Of a stretch of DNA of 64,000 bases, positions 18,992-30,483 are shown piece by piece; position 1 is the first letter of the stretch, and every line of letters starts with the position of its first letter. The stretch lies in the NCBI GenBank assembly GCA_023101725.1, contig JALJCO010009116.1:248001-312000 (forward strand). The letters run 5' to 3'. The translations under genes were made by a program, and so were the position numbers. A model generated the notes under the pieces. It made no database searches, was not told where the DNA came from, and saw only the letters and a list, made by a program, of their open reading frames with translations. The stretch comes from Atherinomorus stipes (lineage: Eukaryota > Chordata > Actinopteri > Atheriniformes > Atherinidae).

Positions 18992-19694
18992 AAACTGCTG
19001 TGTTAAAAAGGAAAAAAAATAATTTATGGGTTATTTCAACCCAGACATTTGGGTCAACAACCCAACTTCTGGGTTAAAATAACCCAACATTGTGGTCAAT
19101 ATTACCCAACTTCTGGGTTAAAATAACCGAACATTGTAGTCAATATAAACCAACTTCTGGGTTAAAATAACCGAACATTGTAGTCAATATAAACCAACTT
19201 CTGGGTTAAAATAACCCAACATTGTAGTCAATATAACCCAACCTCTGGGTCAAATATAATAATAATGGATTAGATTTATATTGCACTTTTTTTCCTATCC
19301 AGGAACTCAAAGCGCTCACAGTAGGTCCATTATTCATTCACTCCTCATTCATACTTGGTGATGGTGAGCTATGTATGTAGCCACAGCTGCCCTGGGGCAG
19401 ACTGACGGAAGCGTGGCAGCCATTTTGCGCCTACGGCCCCTCCGACCATCACCGGAACATTCACACACATTCATACAAGGCAAGGGGGGTTAAGTGTCTT
19501 GCCCAAGGACACAACGACATATGGCTGGGGGATCGGGATTCGAACCGCCGATCCTCCGATCATTGGCCGACCTTCTCTACCACCTGAGCCACTGTCGCCC
19601 AAATATTCAACCCAAAAGTTGGGTAAAAAAAATTGCCCAATTTTCTGGGTTGAAGTAACCCAGAAATTAGTTGGCCCCTTTATAAACCAGCAGT
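18992..19694 (+). mobile_element. AACCC-rich MITE with an internal 44-bp minisatellite, split by a SINE
   Basis: The outer ends AACTGCTGTGTTAAAAAGG and CCTTTATAAACCAGCAGTG form an imperfect inverted repeat. Inside (about 19065-19250) a 44-bp unit repeats about 4.5 times, each containing CTTCTGGGTTAAAATAACC and CATTGTAGTCAATAT. The right part (19607-19675) has the related AACCCAAAAGTTGGGT and TGGGTTGAAGTAACCCAG blocks. A SINE interrupts at 19258. Confidence 0.65.
19258..19600 (-). mobile_element. tRNA-derived SINE with intact RNA polymerase III boxes
   Basis: On the minus strand the head has box A TGGCTCAGGTGG (19591-19580) and box B GGTTCGAATCC (19546-19536), both perfect to consensus with tRNA-like spacing. 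A body and a tail (GAGCGCTTTGAGTTCCTGG, then AATAAT repeats) follow. The flanks AAATAT (19252-19257) and AAATAT (19601-19606) are a short target duplication. Older copies occur at 18600-18835 and 33779-34050. Confidence 0.9.
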
Positions 19695-19699
19695 GTTAC

Positions 19700-21214
19700 T
19701 GTGTGTCTACATGACTACATGGTGCCGTGTTACGTAAGTTTACATTATAAAGTAGAATAAATGTCTCAGCTGAAAGAGTCGTGATATTCTGAGAGTTAAA
19801 CTACGGAGGTGGACAGAAATACTTCTGCACACAAGATTTACAAAGTGACATTTAGTACAGATAGAACATTCAGGTCAAACTGGATTCAGAGTTTTTGTTT
19901 CCCCGTGGGTCACCATGTAGATTAGTCATCTGTCATGTAGAATATCCTTCTGCAGCACATGAATTTAGCTCTTTGCACACCTCACACTGCCATCATGCCG
20001 GTTTCTGATGAGTCATGAAGGCAAACATTATTCACTAGATGCTGGTCTGGAAGATAGCCTCAGAGTCTTGAAAGGGAAGTTTCACAGCTTTTAAACTACT
20101 GACTGGTTAAATACAGAAACTCACAAAGTGGTTGATTTCTTATGGAACTGGTAATGAACACAACAGTTTGGAGAACCAGAAATCAGTCTTGTGCTAAATC
20201 TGCTTTAAATCATCCCCTATTTTGGTCTCTGCCCCTCATTTATACCCCAAATGAAAACAGTATTTCCATATTTTGTCACAATATTTCACAGCTTCCAGTT
20301 ATTCTTTTTTATTTGCTTAATTTGATAATGTGCAAACCGGCCTGCATGAATCCCCACGTCATTTTCTTTGAGTCCATGTTTGAGAAACAGTGAATGTTTT
20401 AGGTTTCAGTCAGATTACTCATCACTGAAATATGTGGGCATTGATGTTCAGTTTTTATCACTTATTACGGATGGATGTCATTAAAAGTATCTTTAAAAGA
20501 ACTATGAAATCCCCCTGGTTCGTCCTCCTTCCAGCAGGAGGAAGAACAGCATTCAGCCAAATGATGATGGATGGAGTGTAGGATGGAGCAAAAGAGAGGT
20601 GAATGCATCATATTTGCTTTTGTTTGGGCTGTTATTAGATTATCCCGTGTGCTTTAACCTCAATGATTCATGGTTAAACCTGACACGAGGCTGCTGATCC
20701 TCGTACAGCAGATGATTCCCCTGCAGCTTCACCTTCGTAACTGTCACATGTTGCAGGGAACAGCAACCTCTCTCTCACTTCTTGGCTTTATAGAGTGTGA
20801 TCGCTACAACTGTCGTATCAGAGCTGCTGTATTTCAGATGTCTCACTATGAGTCGACTTTTAAGGCAGATTAGTGGAAGTTAAATGCTATCAACATGCTA
20901 ACAACAGCGATGCTAATGTGGTTTGTTGGCAAAATGAATGAACAATGTTTAGCAGTTTAGTTTGTTGTGTGAACTTGCTGTTCTCGCTCAGATGGTGTGA
21001 TCTTAACATCGCAGCGTGAAGCAGACGGGGGTCTTTCACACTGGTTTTTTAGGGTGACGGTGAAGAACCTCACAATTTGATTCGATAAATTTAACCAAGC
21101 AGCTGTGATGCATAAAGCTAAACAGGATAAAAAGCAGATTGAAGGAAGAAAACAAACTAGAAAGCAAAAAACGGCTTTTCGATCTGACGATTTAAAGTCT
21201 TGGTTCTCCAGGAC
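19700..21214. other. Unannotated intron stretch
   Basis: About 1.5 kb of AT-rich, apparently single-copy sequence. No exon, RNA or repeat is recognised. Confidence 0.45.
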
Positions 21215-21298
21215 TAAAGAGAGACAATACGTCGGCCAGCTGATACGTCGGGTGTGTTGGCTGATACCCCCACTCGACATAAATTACCGTTTTTATAT

Positions 21299-21492
21299 AC
21301 AGTCGTCTTCAAAATTATGCACACCCTCCAATTAAAGAAGGAAAAAAAATAATTGAAATTAAAGGCAATCACTGCAATCAGGTGTTTTCTCTAATGTTTA
21401 AAAAGACTTCTGCACCTGTTACAGGTATTTTAGTTCGCTGTTCAAAGCCTTTTCTTTAATTGGAGGGTATGAATAATTTTGAGGATGACTGT
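21299..21492 (+). mobile_element. Family B MITE, short (internally deleted) form
   Basis: The ends ACAGTCGTCTTCAAAATTAT and AATAATTTTGAGGATGACTG form a near-perfect inverted repeat that continues inward (CCCTCCAATTAAAGAA/TTCTTTAATTGGAGGG). At about 195 bp it lacks the middle of the 0.5-kb form but keeps CACTGCAATCAGGTGTTTTC. A TA flanks each end, as expected for Tc1/mariner. Confidence 0.85.
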
Positions 21493-21556
21493 ATATATTT
21501 ATTACAAGTTTAATGTGTATTTAATATTTGTGTACAAGCGCAATGTTTTTTTTATA

Positions 21557-22060
21557 TACAGTTTTGCTAGAAAGTTAACAAACCCTTCCATTAAACACAG
21601 AAAAAATCAGCTGCCAGTGAAATAAGTTGAAACTGACAAAAGTAATAATAAATAAAAATTTCAAGAAAATCAATATATTAATTTTGAATTGTGGTTCAAC
21701 ACAAATATTAAAAACAAACAAAAAATAAAACAAGTAAACAAGCATAATGGGGCTCCTGAGCTAAAATTTTGTTGCGCAACACTTTGAGACAATAACTGCA
21801 ATCAGGTGTTTTCTGTAACATCCAATCAGGTATTTTGTTTCACTGGTCATGAGCGAGGTGCTTTAATTTGTCTTGGACAGTTTTGTTTGTTTGATTTTTT
21901 AAAAATCAATTAAAAAAAAAAAATCAACATTTTATTTAACTAAATCACAATTAATACATTTTAATTCATTATTACTTTTTTCAGTTTCACGTTATTTTAA
22001 ATACTATCGTGACTTTTGCCTTTTCTTTTATTGGGAGGGTATGTAAACTTTTAAGCATCT
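21557..22060 (+). mobile_element. Family B MITE, long form
   Basis: It contains the full family interior: AAATCAGCTGCCAGTGAAAT, AAACTGACAAAAGTAATAAT, ACAAGCATAATGGGGCTCC, TGCGCAACACTTTGAGACAA and GCAATCAGGTGTTTTCTG. The right end has TTGGGAGGGTATGTAAACTT. The outermost bases are diverged (ACAGTTTTGCTAGAAAG). Confidence 0.8.
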
Positions 22061-22274
22061 ATCTGAAGTGCCTTGTTCTTTTTTTTATATTAAAAGAGTT
22101 GTAAAATTAATTTGAGTAGTGTCCTTCCTTATATTCATTTTGGAGTAAAATGCAGTATCAGCCCCAAATATTGGCCTCAAATATCGGCAGGTCGCGTCGG
22201 CCATTGGCTGAGGCTGACAAGAAAATATCGGTGTAGGCACTAAAAAAATCTGTATCGGTCGATCCCTATCCAGG

Positions 22275-23515
22275 ACAACAGGCTTTCACTGTATTAGATG
22301 CCCAGACATTAAAAAAAACAAAAAACAAGTGGGGGTATGATTATTTAATTTCACTGATGAGCAATAAACACAAAGAAGAGCTGCAGCTAATAATTTATCA
22401 TTCTGTCACAGGTGTGATACTTTATGATGCATAATGTGGTGGCGCTAGATAAAGAGCAGTGGCGGGTAAATCAGCATCTACAGCACCATCTCCGTTGTCT
22501 CTGGACGCATCATAACTGAGCCAAAAGGAAGTCCATTAAATCATTCATGTTTTATTTCAAGCCAAAAAAGCCAGTTGTGGCACTACGGCTCATAAATGCA
22601 AGTACAACCCGCAGTGCAGCGTACCGCCTGCTGAGATACGGCAGTCTGGGGGACGACTGTCAGGCCAGCTTTGTTTAGATAAAAACTGATTTTAAAGCCA
22701 TAAAGAAAGTGTGTCACCCTCAGGTTGCTGCTCATCTATTTACAATTCATTGTCGTTGCTGTTAACAGCACACTTTTAGATTTTTTCCTCCAGTTGGCAA
22801 CTAGAGGAGTAAAATTCTCTTTTTTTCTGCTCCGTGAAGTGACATTTAAAATCCGTCTGCGGTAATCGCTTGTTTTCCTCTTTCTTCCTTGTCATACATC
22901 TTCTCCTTCATGCTGGGCCTGTGTCTGCCGCTGGGGGCGGATCTCTGGATTATCTGAAAAGACTTTTATTCTCTCCGTTTTAAGCTGCTACAGGCTTGTA
23001 AATGATGTGTAATTAATCTGTATGGGGCCTGCCCCCCCATTATACTTGAAACAGTAATGCCATTACAGCAAATATTACAACCTTTCTTAAGCCGAAATAA
23101 AAAAAAAAAAAAGTGCCAAAGCATTTTTAAACCTGGCTACATCATACATGGCATCCTGTCATACCACGAAAACACAGCAGGAAAGATAAGGAAGTGGTGT
23201 TTGGAGGATTACTTCAATGTCATACCTTTTGGTAAGGAATCTCCTATGTTTATTTCCCTTTTATGCAGGAAAATGCATTTGTGGGATGAGCAACAGAGTT
23301 TAGTGTGTGTTTTGTTTATTTCTTCAGTCCGATAAATGACCCTAAACAACATTCAATATCAGAATCAGCTGTTTGGAGGATTTGGAGAAGATTTAAGCTA
23401 TTTAACCCACACATACATTTTCCTTTGAGGTGTTAATGAGGGGAAATAAACACGCTTTCCAATTTTAGGAGGTGTTTTTGTGATAATAAAGAAAGAATCT
23501 ACCAAACACAGATTT
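22275..23515. other. Unannotated intron stretch
   Basis: No exon is seen. The part at 22900-23020 (GGGGGCGGATCTCTGGATTA, later GATGTGTAATTAATCTGTAT) looks single-copy and contains TAATTAAT, so it could be regulatory, but nothing proves this. Confidence 0.35.
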
Positions 23516-23520
23516 TTGTA

Positions 23521-23783
23521 CACTTTCAGAAATAGGGGGACAGCAGGGTACATTTCTGCCCCTCAAGGTACAATTTGAATTCATATACACTGCAAAGGTC
23601 ATAAGTGGACCTCAAAGCACTTATATGTACCTTTCTGGGAGCCTGAAAGGTACATTTATGTCCCACAGCACAAAGTACCCAAAGTTCAGGGTACACCAGC
23701 AGTACCCTTAAGGGTACCACCCCAGTGACAAGCCATTGTACCCCTAAAGATACAATTTGGTACTTATTTTTCTGAGTGTGTAG
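23521..23783. mobile_element. CACT-ended MITE rich in GGTAC motifs
   Basis: The left end CACTTTCAGAAATAGGGGG and the right end TACTTATTTTTCTGAGTG pair as inverted repeats starting CACT. The interior repeats GGTACA/TGTACC motifs (GGGTACATTT, AAGGTACAATTTG, GGTACATTTATGTCCC, AGGGTACCACCCC). CACT ends suggest an EnSpm/CACTA relationship. The target duplication is not clear. Confidence 0.55.
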
Positions 23784-23789
23784 CAACTT

Positions 23790-24635
23790 AGCTAAAATAA
23801 ATAAACCTGAAATCCAGGGGTGATACTGTGCTTAAAAGTAAAGTGGCATGAAATTCCCGGCGGTTCTCGGTTTGTTGCCGTAGGTCTTGGAGGGAGGGAC
23901 TTGGAGAGTATAGTTCGGGGGAGGGAGGTAATTGGCTGGAAGTCAATGACAGTATGCTGCAGTAGGAGAAAATATGCCGAACTGCCAACAGCCCATTTGT
24001 GAATGCTAACTTCGCCATGTAGGCAGACACACCCAGGGAAAAAGGAAACACGAATCTACCATTTAACTCCTTCGGGGACATAAGCAGTCTGGGAAAACTA
24101 AAATATATGATCAAAAACCTCAAAAAATACCAATTTCATGCCAGGGGCACTTTTACTATCCTGAATATCAGTTTAGGGCTGAAACTTTCTACAAGCCCGA
24201 TAAAATGAAAGGGTTTCGTGGTATTCTCTGAAAAAGCGGGGCTAGCTTCATGAAACATGGTCAAAGATACATGAAAAGGAAGGACCCCACCAAGGCCCTG
24301 TTTATACCACAGCGCTGATTCAGTAAAATGCAAGAGTGTAGCTGTGATCTCGCCTCTTGTTTCCACGGTAACAGAATTTTAAGGAAGAAAATCACAAATA
24401 TCTGACAACGGCCTCCAGAGTGAAATTTTCTGACAATGCAAGGTGAGTCCGGACAGTATAAACAGTCTGTACCCTTGCGCGTCTGAGAAAGCCAGTTAAC
24501 TGCCTTTTTAGAGGGTAATGCGGGGTGACTCAGCAAAAATCCAATCAACATCTATGGTGGATCCCCCCGTGTCATGTTTGTGCTGCATCTTCTAACTTTA
24601 AATGGACTGTTGAGGTGGGACCTGGTTGTGTAGAA
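23790..24635. other. Unannotated intron stretch
   Basis: No features supported. Several open frames of 60-110 codons overlap on opposite strands with no recognisable domain. Confidence 0.4.
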
Positions 24636-24780
24636 CAATGGTTCTCAACCTTTTTTCAACATAGTACCCCTTGTGAAATATGTTGTCAGCCAAGTACCCC
24701 CCTATTGACTGCAAAGTGTTTTGTGTTGGAATAATAGATTAAAAAAGATACAGCACTTTGTCAATTATAGTTTTATTAAA
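24636..24780 (+). mobile_element. hAT-Charlie-like terminal fragment
   Basis: CAATGGTTCTCAACCTTTTT followed by AGTACCCCTTGTGAAATATG and AAGTACCCCCCTATTGAC is the typical start of Charlie-type hAT elements (CAGTGGTTCTCAACC then GTACCCC). The opposite end is not seen. Confidence 0.65.
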
Positions 24781-25023
24781 CTGGAACTGTGTAAAGCAAT
24801 AGTGGTTTTTACTGCTCTCTTTTAAACTAGTTAGACAGAACATATAAAGATAAGCACAGATATTTCATACACACACATAAATATTATAAATATAATCCTT
24901 TCAGTAGGATTTCTAAGACAATTTTACCACAACTCCATTGTTTGTGTTGTCAAGGTGACGGTGATTGACAATTGATGTAAGTTGGCTTAAACCATGTTGG
25001 TATGTGGGAGACAGTTATTTTCT

Positions 25024-25460
25024 TAAAGGGGAACTTCGGTTTTTCCAATCTGGACCTATTTTCTAGCATGAAATACATTCACTTACCCACCCAGACAGTT
25101 TTGGTACAACTTGAATTCCGTCGGGAGATATTTAGATCCACTCCAGATCGGTGTATGTCCAATGTAATGGCAGTGATGGGGCAACTGCGTGCAGCTTCTA
25201 AATAAGGCATTATCTGCCACAAACTCCTTCATTTCACCAATGTTTTGTTGCGAAACATTAGTCGGACCCCCCCTGTGAGCTCGAAGAGGCTTTTTTGTGG
25301 TGATTCGTCATTATTTACAGACATTTACTTGTTATGGTGTCACATAATAGTGACGTTATCAAAGCCGCCGATGTAAAAAAAAGCTTGTAAACACGGATGA
25401 ATCACCACAAAATAGCCGGAGTGGTCATTCCCCCATTTGAGAAATAGTGCTATAGAACAT
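25024..25460. mobile_element. Teleost MITE with TTAAAGGGGAAC end and internal palindrome
   Basis: TTAAAGGGGAACTTCGGTTT (25025-25044) is a recurrent teleost MITE end. Inside, TTTTTGTGGTGATTCGTCAT (about 25291-25310) pairs with ATGAATCACCACAAAATAG (about 25398-25416), making a hairpin of about 30-bp arms around a 90-bp loop. The right terminus is unclear. Confidence 0.5.
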
Positions 25461-27637
25461 TAATGCCGCCAGGGAGGACGCAGAGGTTATATACACCAGA
25501 TAGACAGCGCATCAATGTACAAACGGACATGTGGCGCTCATTGTGTTGTTTTTTCTGCTTTTATCAGGATGTGGCCACATCTGGATGTGTGGTTGAAAAG
25601 TTTCACTGCCCACTAAAGACCTGACATACACTCTTCATTGCTTCTGATGTTTGCGTTTTCCCTGCGTAGAGTTTTCTTCCCGCTGCTGTGTCAATGGGAT
25701 TTTTTTTCAAAAACGCAACTGGAAAGAATGTTGCGTTATCCGTGGATGAGTCGCTGTGTAAATGGGGCCGAAGTAAAGGAGCTGCAGTGGATTAACAAAG
25801 TGCATGAACCAAGACTCCATAATGAAGTGCAGGAAAACATTCCTGCAAAAACATTCCAAACAAAGAGCAAACCAACATGTGCTTCTACAGAAGGAGGTAG
25901 CGACTAAACAACAGCTGTGGTGATCAGCTACTGAGGATGAGGACGGGATGATAAACCAGTTATTAATATGTTAAAGTTGTTTTTACTGTTAAAATAGTAT
26001 GTTCTGTTGCCATGGTTACCAACTAGTGTTTGAGTCAGCGCATTGATTTAGAACAATCAGGCTGTTTGTTTGGAACTCCTTTTCTAGGTTTCCTATATCA
26101 CTTTTTACTGGACACCCTGCAGCCAATCAGAATCGAGTGTTCACCCAGACCATAGTGTGAGTAAAATTTATTGACAATATTTTGCAATTCATTTAAAATG
26201 GATTCAGTTTGGTCAGTAAATTCAGAATATACTCAGTGACACATTTTGTGTATCGTAGATTAAATTTATTGCAATATATTGATTATTGCAGAGTTACTGT
26301 ATTGTGATTTTATCGTTATTGTAGGAAAAATATCATGACAGCATTGTATCGCAACTTCAACCTGAAGTTCAAGCTGAACTCAGAAAGCTGAGCTGACAGT
26401 CACAGAACAAGCTGAGAAATATCAGTGGCAGATGTAGAACACCCCCCCCCCCCCAGCTGTGACAATCTTTCTTCTATCAGAACCAGAAGGGTGGAGATAA
26501 AGTCTGGGCTCAAAGGCTCTGGACTTGTTTTATCCCCCGTCAGAGTTCACAGATTCTGGCTTTCATCTGGTCTGGTTAGGACTCCGTGGTTCCTCGACCA
26601 CCATGTGGGGGGTAGAAACTGGTTCTGGCTCAGTCTTACCCCGCAGAATGCCTCATGCCTCTGTTCCTGACCTCTTGCTGCTTTAAATGAAAGAGATGAA
26701 ACGTCTTGCTGATCAATAGGTCCTGAACTGCAGCGACTTCTTTCTTCTGTCAGTAAAAAGTTATTGATCTGCTGATGAAGAGCCTGGTGATCACACAGGA
26801 CCGCCTGCCTGCTACTGAGAAGAATTAACCATCTTTCTGCTGATATCAGAATATTGAAGGGACTGGAGACTGCTTGAGATCAGCAGCACAAAACCATCTT
26901 CTATCTATCAGTGAAGCTACGAGATCGATCAGTGTGATCGGTTTTGTCCCAGCGGAGGAAGTGACAGATGACTTTCTCTCAGCACTTGTTTGATGAGGGC
27001 TTGAACAAATAAAACCTAGAACTGAAACTGAAATTAGATTTGAAGTTGCTGAAGCTTAGAAATGATGCGACGCAATCATGAATGATTCTAATTTTAATCA
27101 AATTTAACAAACTGCATTGTTTGAAAATGAGAAAACATCAGAGCTGCAGAGAATTTTGAGAAGCCGACACGGCAGCATCAACAGCTCCCCCCTACAGTAC
27201 AGAAAATTGCAGCGTCCTTTTCTGTAATCTTTACTCCGTCTTTGCTCCAGAGCTTGTAATTGCTCTCAGGCTTGCAGGGGAGGGTGTTCAGCTGCAAGGC
27301 CAACGTGAGCTACATGCAGCTCGGTGGATAAAAATCTGCTTGAAATGGCAGTTTGTTGTTTTAATGACACATTATGCTTTTTACCATCAACTCTGCAAAT
27401 ATTCATGAATGTACAGTCACTGGTGTCAGAGGTCAGAGGAGAATGGGCAGACTGGGTGGAGGTGATAGAAAGGCAACGGGGAGTCAGATAAGCACTGGTT
27501 CCAACCAAGACATGCAGAAAAGCATCTCTGAACACACAACACGTCCAACCTGGAAGCAGATGGGCTACAGTGCAGAAGACCAGGTCTGGACAAGGAGACA
27601 GGGAAATGTTGCTGCTCCACATTCAGATGGTGATGAT
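25461..27637. other. Unannotated intron stretch with hAT-like fragment
   Basis: A decayed hAT-type end lies at about 26160-26370 (TTGCAATATATTGATTATTG, TTTATCGTTATTGTAGG, ATCATGACAGCATTGTATCG), related to 18461-18599. A C run occurs at 26442-26453. The remainder looks single-copy; CAAATATTCATGAATG at 27396-27411 is octamer-like. No exon is recognised. Confidence 0.4.
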
Positions 27638-28642
27638 TAAGGATAGACGATAACATCGCCGGACAATATTTTCCCCCATTTGGCATAAATTACGGACTAT
27701 ATATATATATATGTATATATATAAAAATATACACTACATACAAAAAGTTAGGGATATTTGGGTTTTTGTATGATGTGAGAATGAACCTAAAATCCAAATA
27801 GTCTGAGATGGAGGAATCACCACATCAAAGTTCCAGTTAAATGTCCAACATTCATGATATAATATCAATAAGGAACCATGATCTCTGTGTATCGAATATC
27901 GAGCAATACAGACATTTTAACTGATTTTTTCAACTTGAGTTCTGACAGTGAGCTCTGTGTTGAAAACTCAGTGGATCTGTGTTAGACTACAAACACATCT
28001 GGTGGAACTTCTTTGGTTTTCACGTTGAGTGCGATTCTGATGGTAAGCTGTTGTGGACAAAAGGACACTGGGTTAAAAAAGCCATGAAAATATATATTTT
28101 TGAATAAAAAAAATATTGAACCGTGACACTAAAGTATCAAACCGAACCGAATCGTGATTTTTTTTTTTTTTTTTGTATCGTTGAACCGCTAATATACACT
28201 ACTCACAAAAAGTTAGGGATATTCGACTTTCGGTTATAAGTTCAGGAAAATATGAAATGTTCATATTTAACCATTGAACAATATACATGTGCATCTAAAA
28301 GTTTAGACAAAGTCTAATTCAGTTCACTTGGACAGGTCGCAGTGGATTTTAGGTTCATTCTGACATACCAAAAACCAAATATCCCTAAGTTTTTGTAAGC
28401 ACTCAAAAGTGCACTGTTCCTTTTTTTATATATTTATTCAAATGCTTTGTTCTTTTTTATATTAACAGAGTTGTAAAAATACATGTCATTATATCCTTCA
28501 TTATATCAATTTTGGAGTCAAATGCAGTATCGGCCCCAAATATCGGTAGGTTTTGTTGGCCATCGGCTGAGATTGATGAGAAAATATACACTAGGTATCT
28601 GTATCGGCCCTAAAAAAATCTGTATTGGTTGATCTGTAGTGA
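27638..28642 (+). mobile_element. Family D hAT-like MITE, copy 2, interrupted by a Tc1/mariner-type MITE
   Basis: The left end AAGGATAGACGATAACATCG with CATAAATTACGGA and the right end (28430-28642: GAGTCAAATGCAGTATCGGC, GGCCATCGGCTGAGATTGAT, AATCTGTATTGGTTGATCTG) match the two ends of the copy at 21215-22272. About 670 bp of another element sits between them. Confidence 0.65.
27731..28400 (+). mobile_element. Tc1/mariner-type MITE with ACTA-CAAAAAGTTAGGGATAT ends
   Basis: The left end ACACTACATACAAAAAGTT, then AGGGATATTTGGGTTTTTG, is mirrored at 28339-28400 by GGATTTTAGGTTCATTCTGA and ATATCCCTAAGTTTTTGTAA, so the inverted repeat covers about 60 bp. A second left-type end (ACACTACTCACAAAAAGTTA, 28197-28216) lies inside, as if two related copies were nested. 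T run at 28158-28175. Confidence 0.75.
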
Positions 28643-29388
28643 TGATAACTTCCTCCACTCTCTGCTCTTCTCACTCAACAGAAAACTTTCAATCTCATTT
28701 ACATCGTTGCTGTACATGGTGTAATACTAGCCCAGAAATGCTGGAAATTCTCCTAAAGGAAGTCAAACATGCCTCATCATGATCATACAATGATTATTCT
28801 ATCAGATCTTTACATCACTGTAATCTTCCAAGGCTTGCTGAGTAGAATTAGCTTCAGAAAAGATTGTGTAATGTACCACACTGACCACAAACTCAACCAT
28901 AAACCGTGTGATCTCTTTCCAAGCGTCCTTCCTATGCATACTTATACTACTTAAACATAAACACAGACTTACCAGGAAAACAGGAAGGTTTGAATAAACC
29001 AGCTTCAGTATTGTGCGCAGAATATTACGTCCCATTTTGAGTGACCTTGATGAGGAACTAAAAATTTCACATTATCTTCAAGCAAATGCTAAAAAGGCAA
29101 CTTCCACTGCCCAATGTCCAGAATGCAGGGATTATTTGTTGTGCGTTTGTTATATGTTTATGTTGTTGTAACTAAATAACAACTAGCTGATATTCTGTTT
29201 GATGCTATTTTATTTGTGGAAAAGTGGATGCCCTATAATAAGCTTTAAGTTGTTCCCTTTGCTGACCCTTTCACAATTCCATTATTGTAAAATTTGTACT
29301 GTATGTTCTGTGAAGAAACTAAACGTAATTAATCATAGAATGGGACTGCGGTTGATCCATCCATCCTTGTATCAACATCTCTTCTTCC
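28643..29388. other. Unannotated intron stretch
   Basis: No feature recognised. Confidence 0.4.
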
Positions 29389-29646
29389 TTGGCTCACTTT
29401 GAGCCCCCTAGTACCAACATGGCATGGTTTAACCCACATACTGAATGGATGATTCTGCATCTTCTGTTGGTAAATCTGCAGCAACTGCGTGATGCTATCA
29501 TGTCAATATGGAGCCAAACCTCTGAGGAATGTTTCCAACACCTTGTTGGATCTATGACTAAGTCTGAAGGTAGTTCTGGAGGAAACATGGGTCCAACCCC
29601 AGTACTCGAAGGTGGACCTGATAAAGTGGATGATTGTACATCTTAG
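29389..29646 (+). pseudogene. Tc1/mariner transposase C-terminal remnant
   Basis: An 85-codon frame contains QQLRDAIMSIWSQTSEECFQ followed by HLVGSM, the C-terminal helix of Tc1-like transposases. MTKSEG then replaces the expected MPRR block. The catalytic domain is absent or scrambled upstream. It is the same lineage as the reverse copy at 18220-18440 (one changed residue, S-Q for S-K, in the shared core). Confidence 0.8.
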
Positions 29647-30480
29647 CTGAAATAATTTATGGGTTTCTACCAAGAATGAAGAGCTTCTCTCTTAATATAA
29701 GAATGTAACTGGGATTATTCATAAAATGTCAGCTGCTGTGAGAAAGTTAGGGGACAGATGTATTCACTGAAAGAAGATGTTAATTCAAACTCCTCTTGAT
29801 GAAGAATCTCCTGCAGGGCTTTATTTGAAGACAACAAAGAAACTATAAATGTAGGGCAACAACAAACAAATGGAAAAAGAGGAGCTTAATTTAATCAAGA
29901 ATCACATTAAAGCTAAAAGCTTATAGCACTGAAATCTTTCATTTAATAAGCAGAGCTGAATAATAACGTTAGTGACAACCCATTAGAGAGACAGCAGGCT
30001 TTTAACAACAAGATGTTCATTTACACCACCAACCACCCTGCCCTCCCCTGCACGGATCTATCCATTAATTATGTATGAAGGCCAACATAAAGTACCTTAA
30101 TAATCACTCATGATGTGGCTGTATGTTTCGCTATCGTCTAGTTTTTATTGCATCCAGAGCACAGACATTTCCACAGTATTCATCATTTGTGGATTATAAG
30201 CTAGTTTCCAGTTACCAAAACTTCAAATGGGCCAAAGAAGATGGTGCTTGCTGTGCACCATCCTGTAAGAGCTAAGATTATGAAAAGTTCTGCATAGACA
30301 AAATTGTCCTATTTTTCTCTGTAACAGAGCTTAAAGCCAGGTAAATGACCCCATCTGAAATGTTCTCTGGGATTCAAGAAATAGTGAAGTTCAGAAATGG
30401 GTCCCAACAAAACAGTGATGTTAGTTTATTGTGTATATTTGAAGTGACAGAAGGAAAAGTCTGATGGTTAACAGAGAGTT
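29647..30480. other. Unannotated intron stretch
   Basis: No feature proven. The segment 29990-30130 (CTATCCATTAATTATGTATG and AATAATCACTCATGATGTGG) looks single-copy with homeodomain-type cores. Confidence 0.35.
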
Positions 30481-30483
30481 AAT

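Larger units (their letters stand above)
21215..22272 (+). mobile_element. Family D hAT-like MITE, interrupted by two family B MITEs
   Basis: The left end has GACAATACGTCGGCCAGC and GATACGTCGGGTGTGTTGGC. The right end (22140-22272) has GCAGTATCAGCCCCAAATAT, GGCCATTGGCTGAGGCTGAC, and TCTGTATCGGTCGATCCCTA. The GTCGGCC/GGTCGATCCCTA style is a common teleost hAT end. Two family B copies sit inside (21299-21492 and 21557-22060). Without them the element is about 350 bp, close to copy 2 at 27638-28642 without its insert. Confidence 0.7.

Noticed and set aside
19065..19250. CRISPR-like array (regular 44-bp repeats)
   Set aside because: Units are contiguous diverging tandem copies without unique spacers, in a vertebrate MITE; no cas genes.
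19536..19591. Possible tRNA gene from perfect A and B boxes
   Set aside because: No cloverleaf or aminoacyl stem closes it, and it continues into a SINE body with a target duplication.
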